Source: Phycisphaerae bacterium (GTDB lineage Bacteria; Planctomycetota; Phycisphaerae; Phycisphaerales; SM1A02). Taken from it: DNA of 64,000 nt. The notes under the pieces were generated by a model. It saw only the letters and a program-made list of their open reading frames with translations. It was not told where the DNA came from and did not search any database. This document shows positions 8,991 to 16,924 of this stretch, in pieces; the first letter of the stretch is position 1, and the number at the start of each line of letters is the position of its first letter. Where the stretch lies: positions 32,142 to 96,141 of the forward strand of contig PBAY01000036.1 in NCBI GenBank assembly GCA_002717655.1. The letters are read 5' to 3'. A program made the position numbers and the translations under genes.

Positions 8991-10144
8991 TCACCACCCC
9001 CGCAACGGGCATCGACCACCTGATCAAGCAGACGGCGTCCTTCCATGAACTGGTCGACCGCGAGAAACTCGTCAGGCATGTGAGCCTGCTCGATCGAACC
9101 GGGGCCCCAGAGAACACAGTCGAGCCCCAATCTTGAGAGGTGACCGCCATCACTGCAGTAGGACACGCCGACACAGGACTCCTGCCCCATCACCTGACAG
9201 AGTTCCTGATGAATCGCCGCCTCTCTGGGGGTACACAATGGAGGATTGTCATTGAAGACCTCGACGGACCAGTGCTGTTCATCATCAAGCAGACCTTCCA
9301 TCGCCCGCTCGATCTGCGCAATCATTTCCACGGGATCCTGGTCGGGCAGCACTCGCATGCTGCAACGGATTTCGCAATGTTCCGGCACGATGTTCCAGGC
9401 CACACCTGCATCAACACCCACCACACAGAGAACAGGATTCGGCACATCGGCAAATGACGGGCTGCTGGCCGTACGCACCTTCTGAAAATCCTCACCAAGC
9501 TGTTGAAGCAGGCCCAAGACCCGGCCGGCATTTGATGTTGCATTTCGACCCAGATGCGGGCTGCCACTGTGGGCCGACTGACCCCGTTGAACAAGCTTGA
9601 ACTTCATGTGCCCCTTGTGCATGCGGACGACTTCCAGCATGGTGGGCTCTCCGATGATGGTGTCACGCGGGAGGACCCGACCCTCCGGCCAGGCGTCAAC
9701 CAGAGCCGCCGCACCAACTCCACCGATCTCTTCATCACAGGTCAGAACCATGGCCAGTGGATGCGCCAGTTCACGATCCGCTGCCGCTCTCATCGAGTTG
9801 ATGGCGAGTGCATCGAATCCCTTCATATCGCATGACCCACGGGCATACAGAAGGCCATTCCGCTCCTGCAGATCAAACGCATCCCCGGTCCAGCCATCTC
9901 CTGCTGGCACACAATCCAGATGACCAGAAAGAGTCAGGCCTGAGGCGGGCTCAGCCGGCCCACCGACCTGAGCAACAAGATTCTCCTTGCCCTCGCCGGC
10001 ATCAAATCGATCCAGAGTCACGCCGGGGAGATCCAGATAGTTGCAGATGAAGTCAATGACCTCACGATTCGATCGACTGCTGGTGGTGTCGAAACCCACA
10101 AGCTTTCCAAGAAGTGACCGGTCATCCAGAGGGGTATTACTCAT
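8987..10144 (-). CDS. M20 zinc peptidase, acetylornithine deacetylase (ArgE)-like
   Basis: This 385-residue M20-family metallohydrolase has all the zinc ligands: LSGHLDCVPAGDG, GSCDMKGFDAL, TCDEEIGGVGA, a GEPT segment, and a C-terminal histidine in IEQAHMPDE. The lid/dimerisation domain begins KGHMKFKLVQRGQSAHSG. The overall pattern is ArgE, which deacylates N-acetylornithine. However, the gene overlaps hutF by 4 bp and is the first gene of that pair, with no arginine genes nearby. ArgE-type enzymes also act on N-formyl amino acids, so this protein might instead deformylate N-formylglutamate, the HutF product, in place of HutG. The family is secure and the physiological substrate open. A divergent promoter region (10145-10232) separates it from the S9 peptidase. 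Confidence 0.85.
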   Translation of the reverse strand: MSNTPLDDRSLLGKLVGFDTTSSRSNREVIDFICNYLDLPGVTLDRFDAGEGKENLVAQVGGPAEPASGLTLSGHLDCVPAGDGWTGDAFDLQERNGLLYARGSCDMKGFDALAINSMRAAADRELAHPLAMVLTCDEEIGGVGAAALVDAWPEGRVLPRDTIIGEPTMLEVVRMHKGHMKFKLVQRGQSAHSGSPHLGRNATSNAGRVLGLLQQLGEDFQKVRTASSPSFADVPNPVLCVVGVDAGVAWNIVPEHCEIRCSMRVLPDQDPVEMIAQIERAMEGLLDDEQHWSVEVFNDNPPLCTPREAAIHQELCQVMGQESCVGVSYCSDGGHLSRLGLDCVLWGPGSIEQAHMPDEFLAVDQFMEGRRLLDQVVDARCGGGE

Positions 10145-10232
10145 GTGACAGGAGGATAACGTCGCGGGAGAACCAATGGGACCTTATAGTGACGCGCGGC
10201 CATCAATCGTCACGTATGAAGGAGCCCAGACC

Positions 10233-12281
10233 ATGCCACCCACCACTCGCAGTCGCGTCCGAACCCGGACCCCGGTCACCCCTGAATCTCTGGAATCACT
10301 GGTGATGCTCGGCGGGCCAGCCATCTCCCCTGATGGCAATCGCATTGCCTTCGTACACAAGAAGATCGGCAATAAGAACAATTATGTGACCAACATCTGG
10401 ATGATGAATGCCGATCGCGGAGAACCGTTTCAGTTCACCGCTGGCGATCGAGATGGCACACCGATCTGGTCTCCTGATGGAAAGTCACTGGCCTTCATTG
10501 GAGGCCGACAGAAAGGCGCCCCTCAGGTCTACGTCATACCCGCCGATGGAGGCGAAGCACGAGCCGTGACGGAGCTCCCGGAAGGCTCGGTCTATCAGCT
10601 CAAGTGGTCCTCTGACAGCCGTACACTGGCTTTTTGCTTCAGAGCCCAGGCTGACGACATGACTGAACCAGCCCGCAAGGAACGAACGGAGTCGGGAGGC
10701 ACCACACCGCCTCTGGTCACGGAAGAAATCTTCTACCGACTTGATGGTGATGGCTACTTCGGAGAACGGCGATTCAAGCTGTTCGTGGTTGATCTGGAGA
10801 CCAACAAGCATCGGATGGTCTATGGCAAGGATTCATTGGGCTTCCTTGATTACGACTGGGCTCCCGATGGAAGACGAATGGTCATCGCCACCAATCGAAG
10901 CAAACGCGCCTTTCATCAACCCGAAAAAGCCGAACTGCTGATCCTTGATGTCAACACAGGCAAATCAACCCCGATCCCCGATCTTCCAAAGGGACCGAAA
11001 TCCAATCCGATCTGGTCGCCCAACGGTCGCCATATCGCCTACGCAGGCAGAGATGGAAAGGATGGAACCTACAGCACCGAGAATCTCGGGCTCTGGGTCT
11101 GCGATGCACGACATGGACGCGCCCAGTGCCTGACTCAAAAGACAGACTGGTGCCTGCTGGCCGCGACACTTTCAGACACGAGTGAAGCAAGCTTTGAACC
11201 ATGGATCGCCTGGTCTGGGAATGATCGGATTCTTGCACGTATCGGCTGGCATGGCGAAGCCCATGTCGCACGGTTCAACCGAAATGGATCAGGCAAGCCA
11301 AGAATGCTCACGCTGGGCCGGGTCGTCGTGAGCCCCGGAAACCTTTCGGCTGATGGCCGGAGAATGGCCATGACGGTTGATCAACCCACTGGCCCTGCGG
11401 AAATCCACCTTGGGCGTCTGAATGCCAATTCAATTGCGATGAAGAAGCGAACTCATTTCAATGACGAGTTCGTCAAATCACATTCCATCGCCAAACCAAC
11501 CACCCACTGGATTCGATCAGAAGACGGCACACGTGTGCAGGCCTGGGTGCTTCGCCCCACGACAGGCCGCGGCAAGCGTCATCCTGGAATTCTCGAGATC
11601 CACGGCGGGCCACATGCTCAGTATGGATGGGGCTTCTTTCACGAGTTTCGGGTGCTGGCCAATGCCGGCTATGTCGTCGTCTATTCAAACCCACGTGGCA
11701 GCAAGGGGTACGGTCGTGATTTCTGTCATGCGATCCGTGGCACCTGGGGCACGGTTGACTGGGAAGACATTCACGCCGTAGCCAAGTGGATGACGAGCAG
11801 AGACTTCATCGACAGCAAACGAATTGGTGTCATGGGCGGAAGCTATGGCGGCTACATGACCAACTGGGCCATCGGAAGCACGAACATGTTCACCGCTGCC
11901 ATCTCCGATCGATGCGTGAGCAATCTCGTGAGCATGGCCGGGAACAGCGACTTCCCACTGGAACCCAACAAGTACTGGCCGGGCAATGCCTGGGACTCAC
12001 CTGAAGGCCTGTGGGCCAGCAGCCCGATCAGACTGATGGGTCAGGCTCGCACACCAACTCTGGTCATTCACTCCGAAGGTGACCTGAGGTGCAACATCGA
12101 ACAAGGGGAGCAGGTCTTCTCCGCTTTGAAGCAGCAGAATGTTCCCGCCAGACTTGTTCGCTATCCACGCGAAACCAGCCATGGAATGAGTCGAAGCGGC
12201 CCACCAGACATGAGGCTCCATCGACTTCATGAGATTCTGGACTGGTGGAAACGCTGGTTCAGCGGAAAGAAGAAGTCATGA
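10233..12281 (+). CDS. S9-family serine peptidase (acylaminoacyl-peptidase/prolyl oligopeptidase type)
   Basis: Translation most likely starts at ATG 10233, with AAGGAG 8 nt upstream (10219-10224), giving 683 residues. The first two thirds form a TolB/WD40-like propeller with PD40 repeats such as IWSPDGKSLAFIGG and IWSPNGRHIAYAG. The C-terminal alpha/beta hydrolase carries the nucleophile in MGGSYGGYMTNW, the acid in HSEGDLRCN and the catalytic histidine in ETSHGMSR. No signal peptide is seen, so it is probably a cytoplasmic oligopeptidase. Its stop codon overlaps the start of the downstream BtpA-family gene by 4 bp, which suggests coupled translation. Confidence 0.92.
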   Translation: MPPTTRSRVRTRTPVTPESLESLVMLGGPAISPDGNRIAFVHKKIGNKNNYVTNIWMMNADRGEPFQFTAGDRDGTPIWSPDGKSLAFIGGRQKGAPQVYVIPADGGEARAVTELPEGSVYQLKWSSDSRTLAFCFRAQADDMTEPARKERTESGGTTPPLVTEEIFYRLDGDGYFGERRFKLFVVDLETNKHRMVYGKDSLGFLDYDWAPDGRRMVIATNRSKRAFHQPEKAELLILDVNTGKSTPIPDLPKGPKSNPIWSPNGRHIAYAGRDGKDGTYSTENLGLWVCDARHGRAQCLTQKTDWCLLAATLSDTSEASFEPWIAWSGNDRILARIGWHGEAHVARFNRNGSGKPRMLTLGRVVVSPGNLSADGRRMAMTVDQPTGPAEIHLGRLNANSIAMKKRTHFNDEFVKSHSIAKPTTHWIRSEDGTRVQAWVLRPTTGRGKRHPGILEIHGGPHAQYGWGFFHEFRVLANAGYVVVYSNPRGSKGYGRDFCHAIRGTWGTVDWEDIHAVAKWMTSRDFIDSKRIGVMGGSYGGYMTNWAIGSTNMFTAAISDRCVSNLVSMAGNSDFPLEPNKYWPGNAWDSPEGLWASSPIRLMGQARTPTLVIHSEGDLRCNIEQGEQVFSALKQQNVPARLVRYPRETSHGMSRSGPPDMRLHRLHEILDWWKRWFSGKKKS

Positions 12282-13099
12282 ACCGGTTTCTGAAGCTTCT
12301 CCATGCTTCCGAAGAGAATGCCGAGTTCCACGGTTCGTGCCTGATCGGGATGGTGCATCTGCGGGCACTCCCCGGGACACCTCGTCATGAACATTCGATG
12401 CAGGAAATCGAAGAGATGGCACTTCGAGAAGCGATGATGCTGGCAGACGCCGGCTTCGACGCCATCCTGCTTGAGAACATGCATGACCTGCCCTATCTCA
12501 ACCGAAACGTAGGACCTGAGATCGTCGCCGCCATGACACGCGTTGCGACGGTGATCCGTTCAGCAGTCGACTGCCCGGTTGGTATCCAGGTACTGGCGGG
12601 CGCCAATCAGGCGGCACTCTCGATTGCTCATTGCTGCGGGCTTGAGTTCATCCGGGCCGAAGGCTTCGTCCACGCTCATGTAGCCGACGAAGGACTGATG
12701 AATGCCGATGCCGCGGAACTTCTTCGCGAACGCAGAAGACTGGGAGCCCAAGAGGTCGCCATCATCGCCGACATCTGCAAGAAACACGCCAGCCATGCCA
12801 TCACGGCTGATCTCTCGCTATCAGATCATGCCAAGGCTGCGGAGTTCTGTGGAGCTGACGCCGTGATCGTGACCGGGAATGCCACTGGCGAAGAGGTAGA
12901 AAGCGATGAGCTTGACGAAGTCCGCGAAGCCTGCAAACTGCCGGTACTCGTGGGATCAGGAGCCACAGCGGACACCATCCCATCACTGCTGAGGCAATCG
13001 AACGGCGTGATCATCGGCAGCGATCTGAAGCTCGATGGGCAATGGAAGAACGACATGGATCCAGCCAGAATCCAGGCGATCATTGCTTCACGCAGCTGA
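12278..13099 (+). CDS. BtpA/SgcQ-family TIM-barrel protein
   Basis: Start ATG 12278 lies inside the ATGA overlap with the S9 peptidase stop. The frame is open upstream, but that extension would lie wholly inside the peptidase gene. The 273 residues show the BtpA pattern: IGMVHLRALPGTP near the start, then DAGFDAILLENMHD and a C-terminal phosphate-binding-like end with VLVGSGATADTIP and VIIGSDLKLDG. The namesake BtpA is linked to photosystem I accumulation in cyanobacteria. Other members sit in sugar-utilisation operons, and the enzymatic activity is generally undefined. Residues that look active-site-like include the acidic pair in ILLENMHD. I assign the family only. Confidence 0.85.
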   Translation: MNRFLKLLHASEENAEFHGSCLIGMVHLRALPGTPRHEHSMQEIEEMALREAMMLADAGFDAILLENMHDLPYLNRNVGPEIVAAMTRVATVIRSAVDCPVGIQVLAGANQAALSIAHCCGLEFIRAEGFVHAHVADEGLMNADAAELLRERRRLGAQEVAIIADICKKHASHAITADLSLSDHAKAAEFCGADAVIVTGNATGEEVESDELDEVREACKLPVLVGSGATADTIPSLLRQSNGVIIGSDLKLDGQWKNDMDPARIQAIIASRS

Positions 13100-13110
13100 A
13101 TCTGCCTGGA

Positions 13111-13467
13111 TCAGGAAATCATGAATCCAGCGGATTTGAATACACCCTTCTGACACCAGTGGCAGGTACGCCCATTCAACTGGAAACAGTCGACAATCTC
13201 CGAGGAACGGCACTTGGTACAGGTCGTACGATTCAGTTCACTGTCCACGTTGAACTCATGCCCGCAGTCCATGCAAAGATGTGGAACATCATTGCCTTCC
13301 ACGGGAAACCGCGGCTCATGCGGATGATAGACGTAGACTTTGCACCGTGAACGAGGCAATCCCTTGAGGACCATTCGAACCAAATCGATGTAGTAGGGAT
13401 TCCCATCATCCCAGGCAGCTACATATCTCTCGCAGAAGCTGCAGATGAACTCGACTCCCTGTGCCAT
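13111..13467 (-). CDS. Small double zinc-ribbon protein, function unknown
   Basis: This 118-residue protein has four CxxC pairs (C9/C12, C65/C68, C83/C86, C102/C105) plus C42 and C94. That is enough for two zinc ribbons. The pattern HLCMDCGHEFNV followed by CTKC resembles a rubredoxin-like or ribosomal-type ribbon. There are no enzymatic motifs. It lies convergent to the BtpA gene, 11 bp from its stop, and 60 bp downstream of the 2-amino-3-ketobutyrate CoA ligase gene on the same strand. The cysteine spacing makes it unlikely to be a spurious frame. Confidence 0.7.
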   Translation of the reverse strand: MAQGVEFICSFCERYVAAWDDGNPYYIDLVRMVLKGLPRSRCKVYVYHPHEPRFPVEGNDVPHLCMDCGHEFNVDSELNRTTCTKCRSSEIVDCFQLNGRTCHWCQKGVFKSAGFMIS

Positions 13468-13527
13468 TCAGCCCCCCCTAATCACGTCCCATGAGGCAAA
13501 CCCATGGCTGAAGATTCAAGCCAGGAG

Positions 13528-14760
13528 TTACCCGTGCTTCTTCTTCAACTCGGCAAGCGCTGCGATCAATCGGTCGAGATGCTCCTGCTCATGCGCTGCT
13601 GAGATCTGGACACGAAGTCGAGCGGTTCCTTCCGGAACAACCGGGAACCCGAAGCCGATCACGAAGACACCCATGTCCAGCAGCTCATTGCTCATGGCAA
13701 TCGCCTTGGCGGTATCACCCACGATGATCGGGCAGATGGCCGTCGGGCTCTCGATCACTTCGAACCCGATTTCCCGAATACCCTTTCGGGCATAGGCGAC
13801 ATTGTCACGAAGCTTCTGAACCAGATCTGGATTCTTATCAAGCAGTTCGATGGCCTTGTTCGCGGAGCAGGCAACTGTCGTAGGCAAAGCGTTCGAGAAC
13901 AGGGTTGGCCGCCCACGCTGGATGATCATTTCGATACCGGCCCTGGAGCCCGCGATATATCCACCGGCGCCACCACCCAATGCCTTGCCAAGCGTACCGG
14001 TGAAGAAATCAACCTGGCTACCTTTCAGGCCAAAGTGCTCGTGGGTACCACGTCCGGTCTCTCCCATTACACCCGTTCCATGGCTGTCATCGACGACCAG
14101 CATGGCGCCATATTCATCACAGATCGCACGCAATTCATCAAGCTTGCCCAGATCGCCTTCCATGGAGAAGACACCATCCGTCACGACCCATGGGATTCCG
14201 GTCATGTCGGGATTGGAACGAGCGGCTTCAAGGACCTCGCGAAGATGACCCATGTCACTGTGTCGGTATACCGACTTGAGCAGCCCCTTCTTGATCACCG
14301 CAGCCAGTCGCATGCCGTCGATGATGCAGGCATGATTGAGCTCATCACTGATGATGATGTCACCAGGCTCGCAGAGTGTCCCGAAGATCGCCTCACTGGC
14401 GGTCCAGCAGGACACGAAGGTGTAGGAAGCTTCGACCCCCAGAAAGTCCGCAATGGTTGACTCGAGCCTGTCATGCGCCTCGAAGGTGCCACAGATGAAA
14501 CGAACGGATGCAGTACCGGCACCGAACTGCTCAAGCCCCTTGAGCCCCGCTTCAACAACCTCTGGATGATTGGCCAGACCGAGATAGTTGTTGGAACAGA
14601 AGCAGTCGACTGTGCCTCGACCTCGAATCTCAATGGAGGGACCCATGGGCCCATCAATGGTCTGCAGGTGCTTCAACTGCCCACCTGACTCAAGACCTTC
14701 CAGCACACTGGCTGTTCGATTGGCAAAGGCGATTGAACCGGATTCGTGTGTCGTTGTCAT
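13528..14760 (-). CDS. kbl: Glycine C-acetyltransferase (2-amino-3-ketobutyrate CoA ligase)
   Basis: This is a PLP-dependent alpha-oxoamine synthase of 410 residues. It shows CFCSNNYLGLANHPEV near residue 55, the GTASVRFICGTFEAHDRLE block, LVVDDSHGTGVMGETGRGT, and the PLP lysine in TGTLGKALGGGAGGY. It cleaves 2-amino-3-oxobutanoate with CoA to glycine and acetyl-CoA. BioF and HemA are close relatives, but the overlap with an L-threonine 3-dehydrogenase gene (4 bp, ATGA) points to Kbl and threonine breakdown. The cytoplasmic dimer is expected to work directly after the dehydrogenase, because its substrate decarboxylates readily. Confidence 0.93.
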   Translation of the reverse strand: MTTTHESGSIAFANRTASVLEGLESGGQLKHLQTIDGPMGPSIEIRGRGTVDCFCSNNYLGLANHPEVVEAGLKGLEQFGAGTASVRFICGTFEAHDRLESTIADFLGVEASYTFVSCWTASEAIFGTLCEPGDIIISDELNHACIIDGMRLAAVIKKGLLKSVYRHSDMGHLREVLEAARSNPDMTGIPWVVTDGVFSMEGDLGKLDELRAICDEYGAMLVVDDSHGTGVMGETGRGTHEHFGLKGSQVDFFTGTLGKALGGGAGGYIAGSRAGIEMIIQRGRPTLFSNALPTTVACSANKAIELLDKNPDLVQKLRDNVAYARKGIREIGFEVIESPTAICPIIVGDTAKAIAMSNELLDMGVFVIGFGFPVVPEGTARLRVQISAAHEQEHLDRLIAALAELKKKHG

Positions 14761-15821
14761 GAGGTCTCCTGACTCACCGCTTCATAGTGCTTGCGAATGG
14801 CAGGAACAATGTAATGCTCCAATGCCTCTTCCATTCCCCACTTCGGAGCAAACCCCCAGTCCTCCCGGGCTCTGGAACAGTCGACATCAGCCGGCCATGA
14901 ATCAACCAGATTCTGACGCCCCTGATCCGGCTCGAAGGTGATCTCCGCATCAGGGAAGTGCTGGCGGATGGCTTCAGCAAATTCACCCGCAGATGCTGCG
15001 AATGACCCGATGTTGTAGACCGAGCTGGGAGGAGAATCGATTGATGACATCTTCATCAGCGCATCAACACATTCCGGCATGGTCATCCAGGGAATGACCG
15101 TGTCTTCCCTGACGAAGCAGGCATAGGGCTCACCCTGTGCTGCCGCATGAAGCATTTCAGGAACATAATCACTGGTGCCGCCTGATGGCCTGGTATCTGC
15201 AGCGATGACGCCGGGCAAGCGAAGACATCTGAAATCAACCAGACACTCAGGACGACTCTTCGAGACCTGCCTGTAGTACCTGCCGTAGTAACGGCCAAGG
15301 GATTCGCAATAGAGCTTGTTGGCGCCATACATGGTGATTGGCGAAAGATGTTCTCCCTCGACAAGTGCCCCCGCCGCCATCTTCTCTTCGACGGACCCGA
15401 TGCCATAGACCGCAATCGTGCTCGGAAAGATGAATTTGACGCGTTGGCCCCAGGACTCGCTCAGACGAGCCGACAGTCGCAGGAGGTGATAGGTCCCCTG
15501 AACGTTCACATCATGTGCGGTTTCAGGGACATGCTCGGCTCTTGAGCTGAGCAATGCTGCCAGGTGATAGATCTCATTGGTCTCATGCATGGTCATGACA
15601 TGCTCGAGAAAGTTCTTGTCACAGACATCACCCAGATGCACCTCATCACACATGGATCGTGTTTCCTCAGGAACATCACGAAGGTCCATGGCGACGATGG
15701 AAACATCGTCGTGACGCAGGAGAGAAATCAGTCCATGGCCGATTTCGCCGGCCGCACCGGTGACGAGAATCGATCTCCGAGGGGAGTTGGGAGGGGTCAT
15801 AATCAGTGGTGGCTCATTCAT
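14757..15821 (-). CDS. tdh: L-threonine 3-dehydrogenase, short-chain (epimerase-like) type
   Basis: This extended SDR protein of 354 residues has the NAD site ILVTGAAGEIGHGLISLL near residue 18. The catalytic Ser/Tyr/Lys triad is in PSTIAVYG and MYGANKLYCE. The signature that separates epimerase-like threonine dehydrogenases from sugar epimerases is present: LRLPGVI, then GGTSDYVPEMLHAA, then EDTVIPWMTMPE. It oxidises L-threonine to 2-amino-3-oxobutanoate, the substrate of the coupled kbl. The start is uncertain: ATG 15821 or ATG 15800 (which drops MNEPPLI), neither with a clear ribosome site. It is divergent from the radical SAM methyltransferase gene. Confidence 0.9.
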   Translation of the reverse strand: MNEPPLIMTPPNSPRRSILVTGAAGEIGHGLISLLRHDDVSIVAMDLRDVPEETRSMCDEVHLGDVCDKNFLEHVMTMHETNEIYHLAALLSSRAEHVPETAHDVNVQGTYHLLRLSARLSESWGQRVKFIFPSTIAVYGIGSVEEKMAAGALVEGEHLSPITMYGANKLYCESLGRYYGRYYRQVSKSRPECLVDFRCLRLPGVIAADTRPSGGTSDYVPEMLHAAAQGEPYACFVREDTVIPWMTMPECVDALMKMSSIDSPPSSVYNIGSFAASAGEFAEAIRQHFPDAEITFEPDQGRQNLVDSWPADVDCSRAREDWGFAPKWGMEEALEHYIVPAIRKHYEAVSQETS

Positions 15822-15874
15822 GGGTCAATTTGTCCGGGACAACCTGCCATTGTAGTAGCTATGCTCATGGATTG

Positions 15875-16915
15875 ATGGCCGACATGACGCTCCAATTCGA
15901 CGACCTCCTGAGCCGCAGCAGGACCCAATGCCGCGAGGATGCGATCAAGGCAGGCCTGCGACCTGGCAACGCCGACGACGCCTGGGTCGAGCTTCATCGA
16001 CACGGTTGCCGTCAGGAAGAATCCGAACGCCCGATCATTCGGACGGAAGAAGAAGGTGACACCGTCAAGTTCGCCTTGCGCATGCACGACGGCCATGAGA
16101 CCGAGTCCGTGATCCTGCCCATGCAGGGCAGCACCGGGAAAAAACGCATTACGCTCTGCCTGTCATCACAGGTTGGATGCGCACTGGGATGCGCCTTCTG
16201 CGAAACCGCAACGATGGGCCTGATACGCAATCTTGAGGTAGCCGAGATCCTGACGCAATGGCATGTTGCCAAGCACACGCTGAAGCAGGACATCACCAAT
16301 ATCGTCTTCATGGGGATGGGTGAGCCCATGCAGAATCTTGACGCTGTACTCCAAGCAATCGAAGTTCTTGGCGATCGTTCCGGTGCTGAAATCGCCCCTT
16401 CACGAATTTCGGTTTCGACTGCGGGCCGAGTCAAGGGGATCGATCGATACCGCGAGTTCATGAACCGCGATGGGTGGAGACAGGTTCGGCTTGCCGTGTC
16501 GGTCAATGCACCGAATGAAGAAATTCGCAAGGAACTCATGCCGATCACCCGAGCGGAAAGCATGGAGAGCGTGCGCAACGCCATGCAGCGATGGCTTGAT
16601 GATGGAGGCCAGAAGATTCTGGTTGAATACGTCTTGATTCCCGGCATGAATGATCACCCCGATCATCCGCAGCAACTGGCCGACTGGATTCAGGACATGA
16701 ACTGCCGGGTCAACGTGATCCCGTACAACCCTCGTCGTGATTCACCCTGGCCTGCTCCAACCGAGGAATCAATCGATCTCTTCATTGCCGATCTGCTCTC
16801 CGCCGGATGCCAGGTCAATCGCCGCAGAACCATGGGCCGCGATGTCATGGCGGCCTGTGGCCAATTGGGAAATCCGGAAATCAAACGTCGAGTCCCTCTG
16901 CGAATCCCACGCTGA
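15875..16915 (+). CDS. RlmN/Cfr-family radical SAM methyltransferase
   Basis: With the start at ATG 15875 (ATG 15884 is also possible) the protein has 346 residues. The 4Fe-4S motif CALGCAFC (CxxxCxxC) is followed by the SAM segment FMGMGEPMQNLDAV. The C-terminal catalytic cysteine is in GRDVMAACGQL, as in RlmN, where it forms the covalent RNA intermediate. RlmN methylates C2 of A2503 in 23S rRNA and A37 in some tRNAs; Cfr methylates C8. The segment after the cluster, ETATMGLIRNLEVAEI, differs from the usual STG-x-x-G-F/L-x-RNL, and the N-terminal domain is shorter than in E. coli RlmN. It may be a divergent RlmN or a Cfr-like branch. It probably serves rRNA, but which carbon is modified cannot be read from this. 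Confidence 0.85.
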   Translation: MADMTLQFDDLLSRSRTQCREDAIKAGLRPGNADDAWVELHRHGCRQEESERPIIRTEEEGDTVKFALRMHDGHETESVILPMQGSTGKKRITLCLSSQVGCALGCAFCETATMGLIRNLEVAEILTQWHVAKHTLKQDITNIVFMGMGEPMQNLDAVLQAIEVLGDRSGAEIAPSRISVSTAGRVKGIDRYREFMNRDGWRQVRLAVSVNAPNEEIRKELMPITRAESMESVRNAMQRWLDDGGQKILVEYVLIPGMNDHPDHPQQLADWIQDMNCRVNVIPYNPRRDSPWPAPTEESIDLFIADLLSAGCQVNRRRTMGRDVMAACGQLGNPEIKRRVPLRIPR

Positions 16916-16924
16916 ACCCGGACT

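Noticed and set aside
13528..14760. Annotation as BioF (8-amino-7-oxononanoate synthase)
   Set aside because: The overlapping epimerase-type threonine dehydrogenase makes Kbl much more likely, and no biotin genes are nearby.
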